Source: Candidatus Coprovivens excrementavium
GTDB lineage: Bacteria; Bacillota_I; Bacilli_A; RF39; UBA660
DNA length: 64,000 nt
Direction: 5' to 3'
Assembly: GCA_944363975.1 (NCBI GenBank)
Contig: CALVVU010000002.1
Span: forward strand, 186,001-250,000
Below, in pieces: positions 35,334-43,208 of this stretch. The position numbers were made by a program, and so were the translations under genes. Numbering within the stretch: the first letter of the stretch is position 1; every line of letters begins with the position of its first letter. The notes below the pieces were generated by a model, which saw nothing but the letters and a program-made list of their open reading frames with translations, ran no database searches and was not told the DNA's origin.

Positions 35334-35786
35334 ATGAATTATGATAATATTTCACTACTTATACCAACGCCATCTAATATTTTAAAAATAGAACAAATTA
35401 GATATAATGCTTATTCCAAAAAAGTAGCAGATGAAGAATTAAAAAATACTTATTATGCCCAAAAATTATTATCTCAAGAAATTATATGTTTTATTTATAC
35501 TTATCATGATGAAGTTGTTGCTGGATGCTATGTTTCAAGTGATTTTAACTCTCTATATGTCGAACAGCTATTTGTCTTAAAAAAATACCAAGAAGTAGGT
35601 CTTCATTTAGGTCAAAAATTATTATCATCTATTATAGAAAATAAAAATTTTATTGAACACTACTTTAATAAAGAATTCACTTATACTAAAATCTCTCCTT
35701 GTGATCCTAAATCAAATAATATTTATAAAAAAATGGGTTATCGTCTTATTCATAAAAGTCTAAATATTTTTGGTAAAAAAATCTAA
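35334..35786 (+). CDS. GNAT-family acetyltransferase
   Basis: 150 residues. The order of elements matches GNAT folds: an N-terminal IEQIRYNAYS helix, the central strands ICFIYTYHDEVVAGCYVS and LYVEQLFVLKKYQEVGLHLGQKLL (acetyl-CoA pyrophosphate loop, here QEVGLHLG instead of the usual Q/RxxGxG/A), then SNNIYKKMGYR, a typical C-terminal GNAT motif. The substrate is unknown. The ribosome binding site AAGGGG lies in a dyad directly downstream of a -10 box. A double hairpin follows the gene. Confidence 0.8.
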   Translation: MNYDNISLLIPTPSNILKIEQIRYNAYSKKVADEELKNTYYAQKLLSQEIICFIYTYHDEVVAGCYVSSDFNSLYVEQLFVLKKYQEVGLHLGQKLLSSIIENKNFIEHYFNKEFTYTKISPCDPKSNNIYKKMGYRLIHKSLNIFGKKI

Positions 35787-35796
35787 ATATTATAAT

Positions 35797-35839
35797 GAGC
35801 CGAATCGGCTCCTAAATGCAACCACTAGTTGCTTTTTTT
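35797..35839 (+). terminator. Double hairpin terminator
   Basis: GAGCCG-AAT-CGGCTC (35797-35811) is followed by GCAAC (35818-35822) with GTTGC (35828-35832) and seven T. A TATAAT string lies directly before the first hairpin (35791-35796), so a very short RNA is also possible. Confidence 0.7.
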
Positions 35840-35930
35840 AATTCCATAGTTATGCTATACTTACACCATAAGGAGGAGATATAATAAAAGAAACAAAATA
35901 AAAAAATAGATGAAAGAAAGGAAAAGTAAA

Positions 35931-36443
35931 ATGTTGAAAAAAAATTTGTTTTATTTGATAATTTTATGTTTGGTTACGCTACTATTACCTTTTGCAGTAA
36001 AAGCTTGGGCAGAGTACACAATAAAATTATCTGATTGGGATTTGGTAGATTCCGGAAAACACCTAGATTGGGACGGCACATCAGCATATATTAGTCAATT
36101 TAATTATGCAGTAAATCAATGGGAAAGTCACAAACCTGGAATAATTAGAGAAGATACATTAACCACAATTGAAGATGTTAAAATAAGTGACAAAAATGAG
36201 GGCGACGTTGGCTATGCTGGTACAACTTATAAAAGTGGGAAAATTATTTTTAACACCTACTATATGAATAATTTTAATACTAGTAAAAAAAGAAATGTCG
36301 CAATTCATGAACTAGGGCATGCATTAGGATTAGATCATAGAGATGGCGAATCATCTTCTGTTATGCAAAGTTATGTTACTTCAATAACAACTCTATGTGA
36401 GGGAGATCGAAAAAATTATGATGAAGCTTATAAAAAATATTAG
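35931..36443 (+). CDS. Secreted matrixin-like zinc metalloprotease
   Basis: 170 residues. Start chosen at 35931 because AAAGGA is correctly spaced; the ATG at 35910 overlaps that site. A signal peptide (KKNLFYLIILCLVTLLLP, cleavage near KAWAEY) leads to a small catalytic domain. HELGHALGLDH (His about 126, 130 and 136) is the extended zinc motif of matrixins/metzincins, and SSVMQSYV is the following Met-turn. Upstream strands (KIIFNTYYM) complete the fold. It is probably a minimal metzincin acting outside the cell. Two related secreted or anchored proteins follow directly. An extended -10 (TGCTATACT, 35853-35861) is upstream. Confidence 0.85.
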   Translation: MLKKNLFYLIILCLVTLLLPFAVKAWAEYTIKLSDWDLVDSGKHLDWDGTSAYISQFNYAVNQWESHKPGIIREDTLTTIEDVKISDKNEGDVGYAGTTYKSGKIIFNTYYMNNFNTSKKRNVAIHELGHALGLDHRDGESSSVMQSYVTSITTLCEGDRKNYDEAYKKY

Positions 36444-36452
36444 GAGGCTAAA

Positions 36453-37031
36453 ATGAAAAAAATAAAAATTATATTAGTGATTATTCTTGTGTTAGAAGTA
36501 GGAGTTATAATGCTTAATAAAATAAATCAAAGCTTTGAACATCTACCAGTCGAAAAAATTAAAGGAAGTATGGTTTATGATATGTCAACTAAAGAGAAAT
36601 CTATTGGTGCAGTAGATAATGTTTTCGTAGCCAAAATAAATAATATAGTTAAGACAGTATACGATGAAAATGATATTCCATCTACAATATATGAAATCGA
36701 AGTTATCGAAAACATCAAAGGTAATTTACCATCTAATAAAACAATTAAACTAACTCAAAAAGGTGGTTTAAACAAAGATCAAAAAAGTTATACCTTTTAT
36801 GAAAACGCATATCTCCTAGAAGAAGGACAAGAATATATTATTTTAGCATTTGTACCATTCAATAATGGTGACTTAGTAATTCATAATGAACATACTTATA
36901 TAAAATTAGATAATAATTCTATTTCAAAAAAGAATTCAATTAATATCATTAAACAGTATAAAGAAGCATATAAAAATCAAATTATTCCTTCATCTAAAGT
37001 GGATAACTTTAAATCAAAATATGAAGTATAA
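36453..37031 (+). CDS. Membrane-anchored NTR-like protein (paralogue 1)
   Basis: 192 residues. A hydrophobic helix at about 5-22 anchors or exports it. The rest is beta-rich with FVAKINNIVKT, IYEIEVIENIKGNLP, KLTQKGGLNKD, SYTFYENAYLLEEGQEYIIL. The pattern VFVAKI...YEIEVI..IKGN...GG...LLxxGxxYI is like the OB-fold netrin/TIMP-type (NTR) proteins of bacteria, which are exported. It lacks the N-terminal cysteine that TIMPs use to bind zinc. The next gene is about 50% similar in these blocks. It lies 10 bases after the matrixin gene, so the three may act together. Confidence 0.65.
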   Translation: MKKIKIILVIILVLEVGVIMLNKINQSFEHLPVEKIKGSMVYDMSTKEKSIGAVDNVFVAKINNIVKTVYDENDIPSTIYEIEVIENIKGNLPSNKTIKLTQKGGLNKDQKSYTFYENAYLLEEGQEYIILAFVPFNNGDLVIHNEHTYIKLDNNSISKKNSINIIKQYKEAYKNQIIPSSKVDNFKSKYEV

Positions 37032-37073
37032 AAAGCTATAGGTTAATAACGTGTAAAAAAAGAGAGGTAAAAA

Positions 37074-37715
37074 ATGAAAAAATTAATAATATCATGCATA
37101 ATTATGTTTATTTTAACAATTCCTATTTTTACAATTATCTACTTTAATAATAAAGAAGATAATTTAAAAACTTATAAAGGTTTACCAGTTACATATGAAA
37201 GCGCATCATATCGCTACGATACAACAAATCCTAAAATAGCAGTTGGTGTAAGTGATTATGTTTATATAGCTAAAGTAAATAAGATTTTAAAAACTGACTA
37301 TCGTAATCCTGTTGAAGTATCAGAAGGCCTAATTGGTAAAAAAACAGTAACAGATCCTTATACTATATACGAAATCGAAGTTATAAAAAACATAAAAGGT
37401 AATTTACCATTAAACAAAAAATTAAATTTAGTTCAATATGGTGGCATAAATGAAGATGAGAAAAGTTATACCTTTTTAGAAGATGGATATCTCCTTGAAA
37501 ATAATACTTATTATCTTTTAATGTCTACTATCATACCAACTACTGGTGAACTTGAAACAACTGATATAAATCGTATCATAAAAATATCTGATTATAATAA
37601 TAAAGAACAAGTAACCTCTCTAATTAACCAATATAATAATATTTATCAAAATGAAACAATTCCTGAAGGACATACTAGTTTCAAAAATAAAATATCTCAA
37701 GAATATCTTAGTTAA
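37074..37715 (+). CDS. Membrane-anchored NTR-like protein (paralogue 2)
   Basis: 213 residues. One N-terminal hydrophobic helix (about 4-24), then VYIAKVNKILKT, IYEIEVIKNIKGNLPLNK, LVQYGGINEDEKSYTF, EDGYLLENNTYYLL. The same blocks in the same order as the upstream gene show a tandem duplication. It has about 20 extra residues in the middle (near YRNPVEVSEGLIGKK). No cysteines. AGAGAGG ribosome binding site upstream. Function unknown; the link to the matrixin-like protease is inferred from position only. A terminator covers the stop codon. Confidence 0.65.
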   Translation: MKKLIISCIIMFILTIPIFTIIYFNNKEDNLKTYKGLPVTYESASYRYDTTNPKIAVGVSDYVYIAKVNKILKTDYRNPVEVSEGLIGKKTVTDPYTIYEIEVIKNIKGNLPLNKKLNLVQYGGINEDEKSYTFLEDGYLLENNTYYLLMSTIIPTTGELETTDINRIIKISDYNNKEQVTSLINQYNNIYQNETIPEGHTSFKNKISQEYLS

Positions 37716-37741
37716 GAAGACATATAAGTCTTCTTATTTTT
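37713..37741 (+). terminator. Terminator after the NTR-like pair
   Basis: TAAGAAGAC (37713-37721) pairs with GTCTTCTTA (37728-37736), then T. The stop codon starts the left arm. Confidence 0.85.
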
Positions 37742-37776
37742 ATTAAAAAAATATATAATATAGATAGGTGATTATT

Positions 37777-37986
37777 ATGCCAAATAAAAAATTACTAAAA
37801 GCTCGTGAACTTTGTCAAGAAGTAAAAAAACTAGCCGATAAATACAATTTAGAGTTTTTCTTTATTACAGAAGGCGCAAGTTGTTGTAATATTAAATCTA
37901 ATGAAGCTATTCGTCATGCCAGAAAAGAACACGAAAAATGGGAGACTCAAAATGGCTTTGATTCTAAAGAAGATTGGTCTAAATAA
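37777..37986 (+). CDS. Small conserved-type protein of unknown function
   Basis: 69 residues from the ATG at 37777, which has AGGTGAT at the right distance; an in-frame ATG 9 bases upstream overlaps it. A helical N-terminus (LLKARELCQEVKKLADKYN) is followed by FFFITEGASCCNI, with two adjacent cysteines, and NEAIRHARKEHEKWE, an amphipathic helix. No membrane segment. Similar short proteins occur in Firmicutes genomes without known function. No further claim can be made. Confidence 0.65.
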   Translation: MPNKKLLKARELCQEVKKLADKYNLEFFFITEGASCCNIKSNEAIRHARKEHEKWETQNGFDSKEDWSK

Positions 37987-37989
37987 TTT

Positions 37990-38040
37990 AATAACTTTTA
38001 ATAAAACAATCACCATTTTCTAATAATTATCAATTATAAT
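37990..38040 (+). promoter_or_regulatory. Shared promoter-proximal element, copy 1
   Basis: A 26-base element (37990-38015) ending in TCACCA is 23/26 identical to 40670-40695. In both copies a TATAAT box begins exactly 20 bases after its last base (here 38035-38040). No TTGACA-type -35 is present. Confidence 0.6.
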
Positions 38041-38061
38041 AATAAAAGAAAGGAAGAAAAT

Positions 38062-38541
38062 ATGATAAATAAAAAAGATATAATCAAACTAGCTATAAAT
38101 AATTTTATAGATTCTCTAAATAAATTCCTTATTGTTATCACTCTAATATTAGTAGTTGTAACTATCTTTATTCGTAATTTCTATTTAGATATCATTAAAA
38201 TACTATTAATAGTAATTATTCTATTTCGTTTATTTTCTAAAAACAAAGAAGCGCGCCGAAAAGAAAATAATTATTATTTAAAAATAAAGAAAATTATCTT
38301 AAAACCATTTTCTAATATGATTCGTAATTTTAAAGATCGTAAAAAATATGTTTATCGAAAATGTTCTAAATGTCATACTACTTTAAAATTACCACTACCT
38401 AAAAAAAGGGGAATTAATCATGCTTCATGTCCTAATTGCCATAACAGAGTAACAATAATTACCTTCCGTAAACAAAAAGCCGAAGAAATAAAAGTCGAAG
38501 TAATAAAAAAGAAAGATAGGAGAAAACAATATGAAAGATAA
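38062..38541 (+). CDS. Membrane protein with C-terminal zinc ribbon
   Basis: 159 residues. Two hydrophobic helices (about 18-36 and 39-57) are followed by a basic cytoplasmic part and a zinc ribbon: CSKCHTTLKLPLPKKRG and CPNCHN (two CxxC pairs, about residues 101-127). A short basic tail ends it. This architecture is common in Firmicutes proteins of unknown function. It overlaps the next gene by 11 bases and shares an upstream element with the YugP gene at 40745. Confidence 0.7.
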   Translation: MINKKDIIKLAINNFIDSLNKFLIVITLILVVVTIFIRNFYLDIIKILLIVIILFRLFSKNKEARRKENNYYLKIKKIILKPFSNMIRNFKDRKKYVYRKCSKCHTTLKLPLPKKRGINHASCPNCHNRVTIITFRKQKAEEIKVEVIKKKDRRKQYER

Positions 38542-39169
38542 AATAACAATTAATTGTCATAGTAGTATTAAAATAGCTGATAATAAAATAATTTATTTTG
38601 ATCCTTATAAAATAGAAGAGACTACAAACGACGCTGACTACATTTTTATAACTCATGATCACTATGATCATTATGACCTAGATTCTATCAAAAAGATAAT
38701 GAATAATAATACTAAAATAATTTTTCCTGATAGTATGGCTCCTAAAATATTAGGTCAAATACCAGCTAATCAATTAACTGGTGTTATACCAAATGAAACA
38801 TATAAAATAGATGACTTAGATGTCGAAACTATTCCAAGTTACAATCCTAATAAAGACTTTCATCCTCGTAAAAATAACTGGGTAGGATATATAATTACTT
38901 TAAATGGTGAACGCATATATGTCGCAGGTGATACTGATATTACACCTGAAACTCAAAATGTTAAATGCGATATTGCTCTTATACCTATTGGTGGGACTTA
39001 TACAATGACTCCTTTAGAAGCTGCTGAACTAATAAATACAATTCAACCTCGAACTGTTATTCCAACTCATTATGCTTGTATCGTTGGAACATATGAAGAC
39101 GGGGAGAATTTTAAAAAACAATTAAATTCTAATATTGAATGTTTGCTATTAATTAAGGAGGACAAATAA
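38531..39169 (+). CDS. MBL-fold metal-dependent hydrolase
   Basis: 212 residues. The metallo-beta-lactamase motif HDHYDH (about residues 42-47) sits in FITHDHYDHYDLDSI. Further metal ligands are in VAGDTDITPE (Asp) and PTHYA (His). The start ITINCHSSIKIADNKIIYFDP is typical of the UPF0173/UlaG-like group, which includes phosphodiesterases and lactonases. No signal peptide, so cytoplasmic. The substrate is unknown. It overlaps both neighbours (11 bases and TAATG), giving an operon with the nitroreductase gene. Confidence 0.85.
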   Translation: MKDKITINCHSSIKIADNKIIYFDPYKIEETTNDADYIFITHDHYDHYDLDSIKKIMNNNTKIIFPDSMAPKILGQIPANQLTGVIPNETYKIDDLDVETIPSYNPNKDFHPRKNNWVGYIITLNGERIYVAGDTDITPETQNVKCDIALIPIGGTYTMTPLEAAELINTIQPRTVIPTHYACIVGTYEDGENFKKQLNSNIECLLLIKEDK

Positions 39170-39684
39170 TGAACGAAAGTATAAAAAATATATTAAATCG
39201 TCGCAGTATCAGAAAATATAAAAATGAATCCATTCCCGATGAATATATTAATGAAATAGTAAAATGTGGCACATATGCTCCTTCAGGAATGAATCGCCAG
39301 TCATCTATTATCTTAGTTATTAAAGATAAAGAAACTCGTGATAAATTATCAGCATTAAATGCTAAAATAATAGGTGCTAATATTGATCCATTCTATGGTG
39401 CTCCTGTTATTTTAATCGTCTTAGCTAATAAAGACATTCCAACATATATCTATGATGGTAGTTTAGTTATGTCTAATATGATGCTAGCAGCTAGTTCCTT
39501 AGGATTAGGTTCTTGTTGGATCCATCGTGCCAAAGAAATGTTTGAAACTAAAGAAGGTCAAGATTTACTAAAATCACTTGGTATTGAAGGTAATTACGAA
39601 GGAATTGGTAACTGTATTATCGGTTATCCTGCAGAAACTCCTTCTGCTAAAGAAAGAAAAGAACATTACATTTACCAAATATAA
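39169..39684 (+). CDS. Nitroreductase-family FMN oxidoreductase
   Basis: 171 residues. Seen: NRRSIRKYKNESIPDEYINEI and APSGMNRQS, the FMN-binding start of the family; a middle YDGSLVMSNMMLAASSLGLGSCWI and the closing CIIGYPAE. Acts with FMN and NAD(P)H on nitro compounds or quinones; the natural substrate is unknown. The start shares an A with the stop of the MBL gene (TAATG). It is followed 12 bases later by a transglutaminase-like gene. Confidence 0.92.
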   Translation: MNESIKNILNRRSIRKYKNESIPDEYINEIVKCGTYAPSGMNRQSSIILVIKDKETRDKLSALNAKIIGANIDPFYGAPVILIVLANKDIPTYIYDGSLVMSNMMLAASSLGLGSCWIHRAKEMFETKEGQDLLKSLGIEGNYEGIGNCIIGYPAETPSAKERKEHYIYQI

Positions 39685-39696
39685 GGAGATTTTAAT

Positions 39697-40671
39697 ATGA
39701 ATGAATATCAAAATATTAAAACACCAGCTGAATTACTTAAATATATGGATAATATTCAATATGGATTTACTAATAAAGAAGGCAAAAATTATGGTAGTTG
39801 GAATGAAGAAGAATTCGAAAAAGAAGTCTTTAATAAATGGTTTCTTTCTTCTCCAGAAAGACTTATAAAAGTTAGACATGGTCATTGCTATGATCAAGTT
39901 GAATTAGAAAGAGACTGGTTTACTAAAAACAACTATAAAGTTCATACCTATTATATGATGTTCTTATTGCCTTATGAAAATCCCTATACAACTCATACTT
40001 TTTTAATATATGAGAAAGATAATAAATACTATTATTTTGAACATTCTGATTATTATCACCGTGGTATATATGAATTTAAAAGCTTAAATGAAGCTTTAAC
40101 ATTCTGTCGTTCAAATCATCTTAAATCAAATAAAGCCCAAAATAATATGACTACTGAAGAAATATCATCTTTAAAAATATTCTCTTATCCTAAACCTAAA
40201 TATAATCTTAAAATGAATGAATTTATTGATTATATTCTTGATAATGGTCAAGAAATAGATCTTTCTTCATATTGGATAGAACAATATATAAAAGATAAAA
40301 TATCTAATGGTGATTATACTTTATTACCTGATACTTTAGCTATTGGACCAGTATATAAAATTCATAAATTAGGTGATTTAAATAAAGATGGCTATGAAGT
40401 AGGATATCTTTATCTTCCAAAATCTTCCGGTATAAAAGAGCATAAACATACCAATGATATTGAAAGGTACAAACTTATATCAGGAGTTCTACGTGTCTTT
40501 AACTTTCCATCTACTAATAATATATGTCCTTTAAATCATGTTCATTGTATTGATCCTGTACCCGAAGATACAATTATTGAAACGTGTAAAATAAGTAAAA
40601 CATATCTTAATAAATTAAGTACACCAATCGAATCAACAACATTTGATAATTTAACTAATAAAACTCTTTAA
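39697..40671 (+). CDS. Transglutaminase-like domain fused to a cupin-like domain
   Basis: 324 residues. The first part (about 1-150) fits a transglutaminase-like cysteine protease fold: HGHCYDQVELERDWF with Cys about 63, TTHTFLIYEKDN with His about 105 and YYFEHSDY with an acidic residue. The second part (about 215-290) is cupin-like: GIKEHKHTNDIERYKLISG and LNHVHCIDP give several His. No signal peptide. The two-domain order is unusual. It could modify or cleave a protein or peptide; nothing in the context tells the substrate. Ribosome binding site AAGGAG. Confidence 0.65.
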   Translation: MNEYQNIKTPAELLKYMDNIQYGFTNKEGKNYGSWNEEEFEKEVFNKWFLSSPERLIKVRHGHCYDQVELERDWFTKNNYKVHTYYMMFLLPYENPYTTHTFLIYEKDNKYYYFEHSDYYHRGIYEFKSLNEALTFCRSNHLKSNKAQNNMTTEEISSLKIFSYPKPKYNLKMNEFIDYILDNGQEIDLSSYWIEQYIKDKISNGDYTLLPDTLAIGPVYKIHKLGDLNKDGYEVGYLYLPKSSGIKEHKHTNDIERYKLISGVLRVFNFPSTNNICPLNHVHCIDPVPEDTIIETCKISKTYLNKLSTPIESTTFDNLTNKTL

Positions 40672-40720
40672 TAATTTTTAATAAAATATTCACCAAATAT
40701 TTATAATTATTAAGTATAAT
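40670..40720 (+). promoter_or_regulatory. Shared promoter-proximal element, copy 2
   Basis: Second copy (40670-40695) of the element at 37990-38015, again 20 bases before a TATAAT box (40715-40720). It directs the YugP-like gene. Confidence 0.6.
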
Positions 40721-40744
40721 AACTAACAGAAAAGGAAGAAGAAT

Positions 40745-41428
40745 ATGAGTGATTTTTTTATTTATTATGGCTTAACAATTATAGCTTTAATAATAACTAT
40801 TGGTGCTCAAATTTTTATTAGCAGCACCTATAGTAAATACAAGAAAGTAAATAATAATAGAGGAATAAGTGGTGCTGAAGCAGCACGAACTATCTTAGAT
40901 AATAATGGCTTATCAGATATCAGAATTGAGCCTGTATCAGGTTATTTAAGTGATCACTACGATCCAAGTTCTAAAGTAGTCCGCTTATCAAGAGATAACT
41001 ACTATGGCAAAACAATTGGTTCTGTAGCAGTTGCTTCTCACGAATGTGGTCATGCTATTCAAGACAAAGATAACTATACCTTTATGCGTATTAGATCATC
41101 TCTAGTACCATTAGTTAACTTTTCTTCATACGCCGGTTATTTTGCTATTCTTATAGGATGCCTTCTAGGATTTTTAGATTTAATTTGGTTAGGAATAATC
41201 TTTGAAGTTGTTATTCTTTTATTCCAACTTGTTACCTTACCAGTTGAAATAGATGCCAGCTCACGCGCTTTAAAAAAAATCGAAGAATACGACTTACTAA
41301 CTAAAGAAGAGAAAAAAAGTGGTCGAACTGTTTTAACAGCCGCTGCCTTAACTTATGTTGCTAGTGTTGCAACAGCGATTATTCAAATATTAAGATTAGT
41401 TCTTATCTATGGTAATCGTGATGATTGA
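40745..41428 (+). CDS. YugP-type membrane zinc peptidase
   Basis: 227 residues. The Zn_peptidase_2 family (Bacillus YugP). One helix at the start (about 5-25), a domain with GAEAARTILDNNGLSDIRIE and LSDHYDPSSKVVRLS, then the zinc motif SVAVASHECGHAIQD (HECGH about 99-103). Further helices follow at about 122-160 and 195-220, with LPVEIDASSRALKKI, another family motif. The substrate is unknown. It has its own promoter region that shares an element with the gene at 38062. A terminator follows. Confidence 0.92.
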   Translation: MSDFFIYYGLTIIALIITIGAQIFISSTYSKYKKVNNNRGISGAEAARTILDNNGLSDIRIEPVSGYLSDHYDPSSKVVRLSRDNYYGKTIGSVAVASHECGHAIQDKDNYTFMRIRSSLVPLVNFSSYAGYFAILIGCLLGFLDLIWLGIIFEVVILLFQLVTLPVEIDASSRALKKIEEYDLLTKEEKKSGRTVLTAAALTYVASVATAIIQILRLVLIYGNRDD

Positions 41429-41430
41429 TA

Positions 41431-41458
41431 ACATGTAATAATACATGTTTTTTTTTGA
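41431..41458 (+). terminator. Terminator after the YugP-like gene
   Basis: AACATGTA (41431-41438) pairs with TACATGTT (41443-41450), followed by nine T. Confidence 0.85.
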
Positions 41459-41507
41459 CTAATAAAGTTTCCTAAAGTATAATAAAATTCATTTAGGAAG
41501 TGAATTT

Positions 41508-42340
41508 ATGCCAACAATTAAAGAAATAGAATATCGTGGTCATGACACTCAAGATACTACGATAAAAGTAACATCTGATTTATTAGATTTTTAGAAAATA
41601 CAACATTTAATGAAGAAATACCTTCCAAAAGAAGTTTAAAAAGTATTAAACAAGAAAGTTTTTCTTTTTATAATCGTCATTACTCACTGCACGATATTCC
41701 TTTTACATGTGAAAAGAGCGTAGGTCCTTTTAAAATCGAATTAAATGGTCTTCTAAATCCTTTTTCATTACCAATATCAAAAGTAAAAATAAACGATTCT
41801 TTCTATGGTCTTTTAAAAGAGACTCTAATAATCGACGAACAAATTAAACTAGTATATCGTGGAATAAGTCTTTCTAAAAACATTACTGATTTAACATCTT
41901 TAGCTTATACCCACGAAATAACTCATACTCAAGTAAACAACGTTTGTGGTTTAATAAAATATTATTATAATAGTGAAATACTAAGCATCTTTAATGAATT
42001 ATTAGCAGCATACGAAAAACAAGATGGTGAAAGACTTCTTCAAATTCACGATCGTCATCGCCTAGAAGAACTAAGAGAAAGTATTAGTGTTTTAAAAGAC
42101 TTACAATCAATTGATGAAGATATAATTGAAGCAAGCTGCTATTGTGCCTCAACTTTAAAAGCTTATTATTTGTTTTCAATGTATTACTATGGTGATCGAT
42201 TAACAAGAGATTCAATTATTAATCAAATTCAAAAAACTTTTAATCACCAAAACACTTTAGAAGAGAATTTAAGTGAATTAGGAGTGCCTAGTTCAGAACT
42301 TCCAGATTCTACTTATTTAAAAAAATATTTACATAGATAG
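41508..42340 (+). pseudogene. Frameshifted HEITH-motif metallopeptidase-like gene (copy 1)
   Basis: The ATG at 41508 has a ribosome binding site (AGGAAGTGA) but its frame stops after 28 codons, at TAG 41592-41594. The -1 frame then stays open from the same point to TAG at 42338-42340. The joined product would be about 277 residues. Adding one T to the run of five T at 41588-41592 restores one frame. The second part has YTHEITHTQV, then YYYNSEILSIFNELL, matching YVHEITHSQL and FYHAEILSMFNELF in the next gene; the ends also match (KYLHR and KYFNR). It is thus a broken, or slippage-controlled, tandem paralogue. A sequencing error in a homopolymer is also possible. Confidence 0.75.
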
Positions 42341-42351
42341 GGGGAAAAATA

Positions 42352-43200
42352 ATGACTTTAACTAAAGATAAAGAAATAATTTTAAGAGGATATAATCCAT
42401 ATCCCCAAATATATAAACCATCACCTAAATTAGTTTCACTTGTTACTAAATTAAATAAATTAGATATTGCTAAAAAACGTAATCGAGTACATACTATGGA
42501 ATTAGACGAAGCTCTTTACGATGCTTCAGCTTTCTTAGATCGTTACTATAACCTTCATAATATTCCTTTAATCACGAATGATACTGGAGCAACTGTCGTA
42601 ACTAATATTCATCCTTATGATTTACCTCTCTATGAAGGAGAAGAAACTGATAATATCTTCTCAAGTTCAATAATCGAAGATATAATTTCTACTCCTAAAC
42701 CAAGTATTAATTATATAGGTATCAATCTTGCTCCAACCATTACTGAACAAACATCTACTTCATATGTTCACGAAATAACTCATTCTCAATTAGATCATCA
42801 AATAGGAGTAATAAAGGAGTTTTATCATGCTGAAATTCTAAGTATGTTTAATGAGTTATTTCATGCTTCTATCTTAGATTCAGGAGAAAATATTTTGAGA
42901 CTAAATGATTCGCGTCGTCTTTATGAAATGAAAATTTTGACTCAAAGCCTTTTACATCCATCTGCTTTTACTCGTGAAGATTTACTACTTGATAGTCAAT
43001 ATCTTATCTCTGACTTAAAAGCTTACAATTTATTTATCAAATTCTACTATGGTAATGAAACTTTAAAAGAAGAAATAATTTCTGATATTCAGTCTGTATT
43101 TGATGGTTACATGACAGTTGAAGACTTATTAGATAAATATAATATTACCTTAGCAAATAGTATTGATAATAAAAAATTACTAAAATACTTTAATAGATAG
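42352..43200 (+). CDS. Putative zinc metallopeptidase, HEITH family (copy 2, intact)
   Basis: 282 residues. The central HEITHSQLDHQ (His about 143 and 147) is an HExxH zinc motif, and FNEL about 28 residues later offers a third acidic ligand, as in gluzincins. There is no signal peptide or membrane helix. The C-terminal third is helical and ends in KYFNR. The gene has a GGGGAA ribosome binding site and lies 11 bases after a frameshifted relative; a third, deleted relative follows. No known family was recognised, so the enzyme function rests on the motif. Confidence 0.7.
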   Translation: MTLTKDKEIILRGYNPYPQIYKPSPKLVSLVTKLNKLDIAKKRNRVHTMELDEALYDASAFLDRYYNLHNIPLITNDTGATVVTNIHPYDLPLYEGEETDNIFSSSIIEDIISTPKPSINYIGINLAPTITEQTSTSYVHEITHSQLDHQIGVIKEFYHAEILSMFNELFHASILDSGENILRLNDSRRLYEMKILTQSLLHPSAFTREDLLLDSQYLISDLKAYNLFIKFYYGNETLKEEIISDIQSVFDGYMTVEDLLDKYNITLANSIDNKKLLKYFNR

Positions 43201-43208
43201 GAATATAT

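Noticed and set aside
35791-35839. Separate small RNA gene of about 45 bases
   Set aside because: TATAAT precedes the double hairpin, but no good -35 was found; a double terminator is simpler.
36453-37715. True TIMP proteins
   Set aside because: No N-terminal Cys after the signal and no disulfide pattern; only the NTR-like pattern is kept as a hypothesis.
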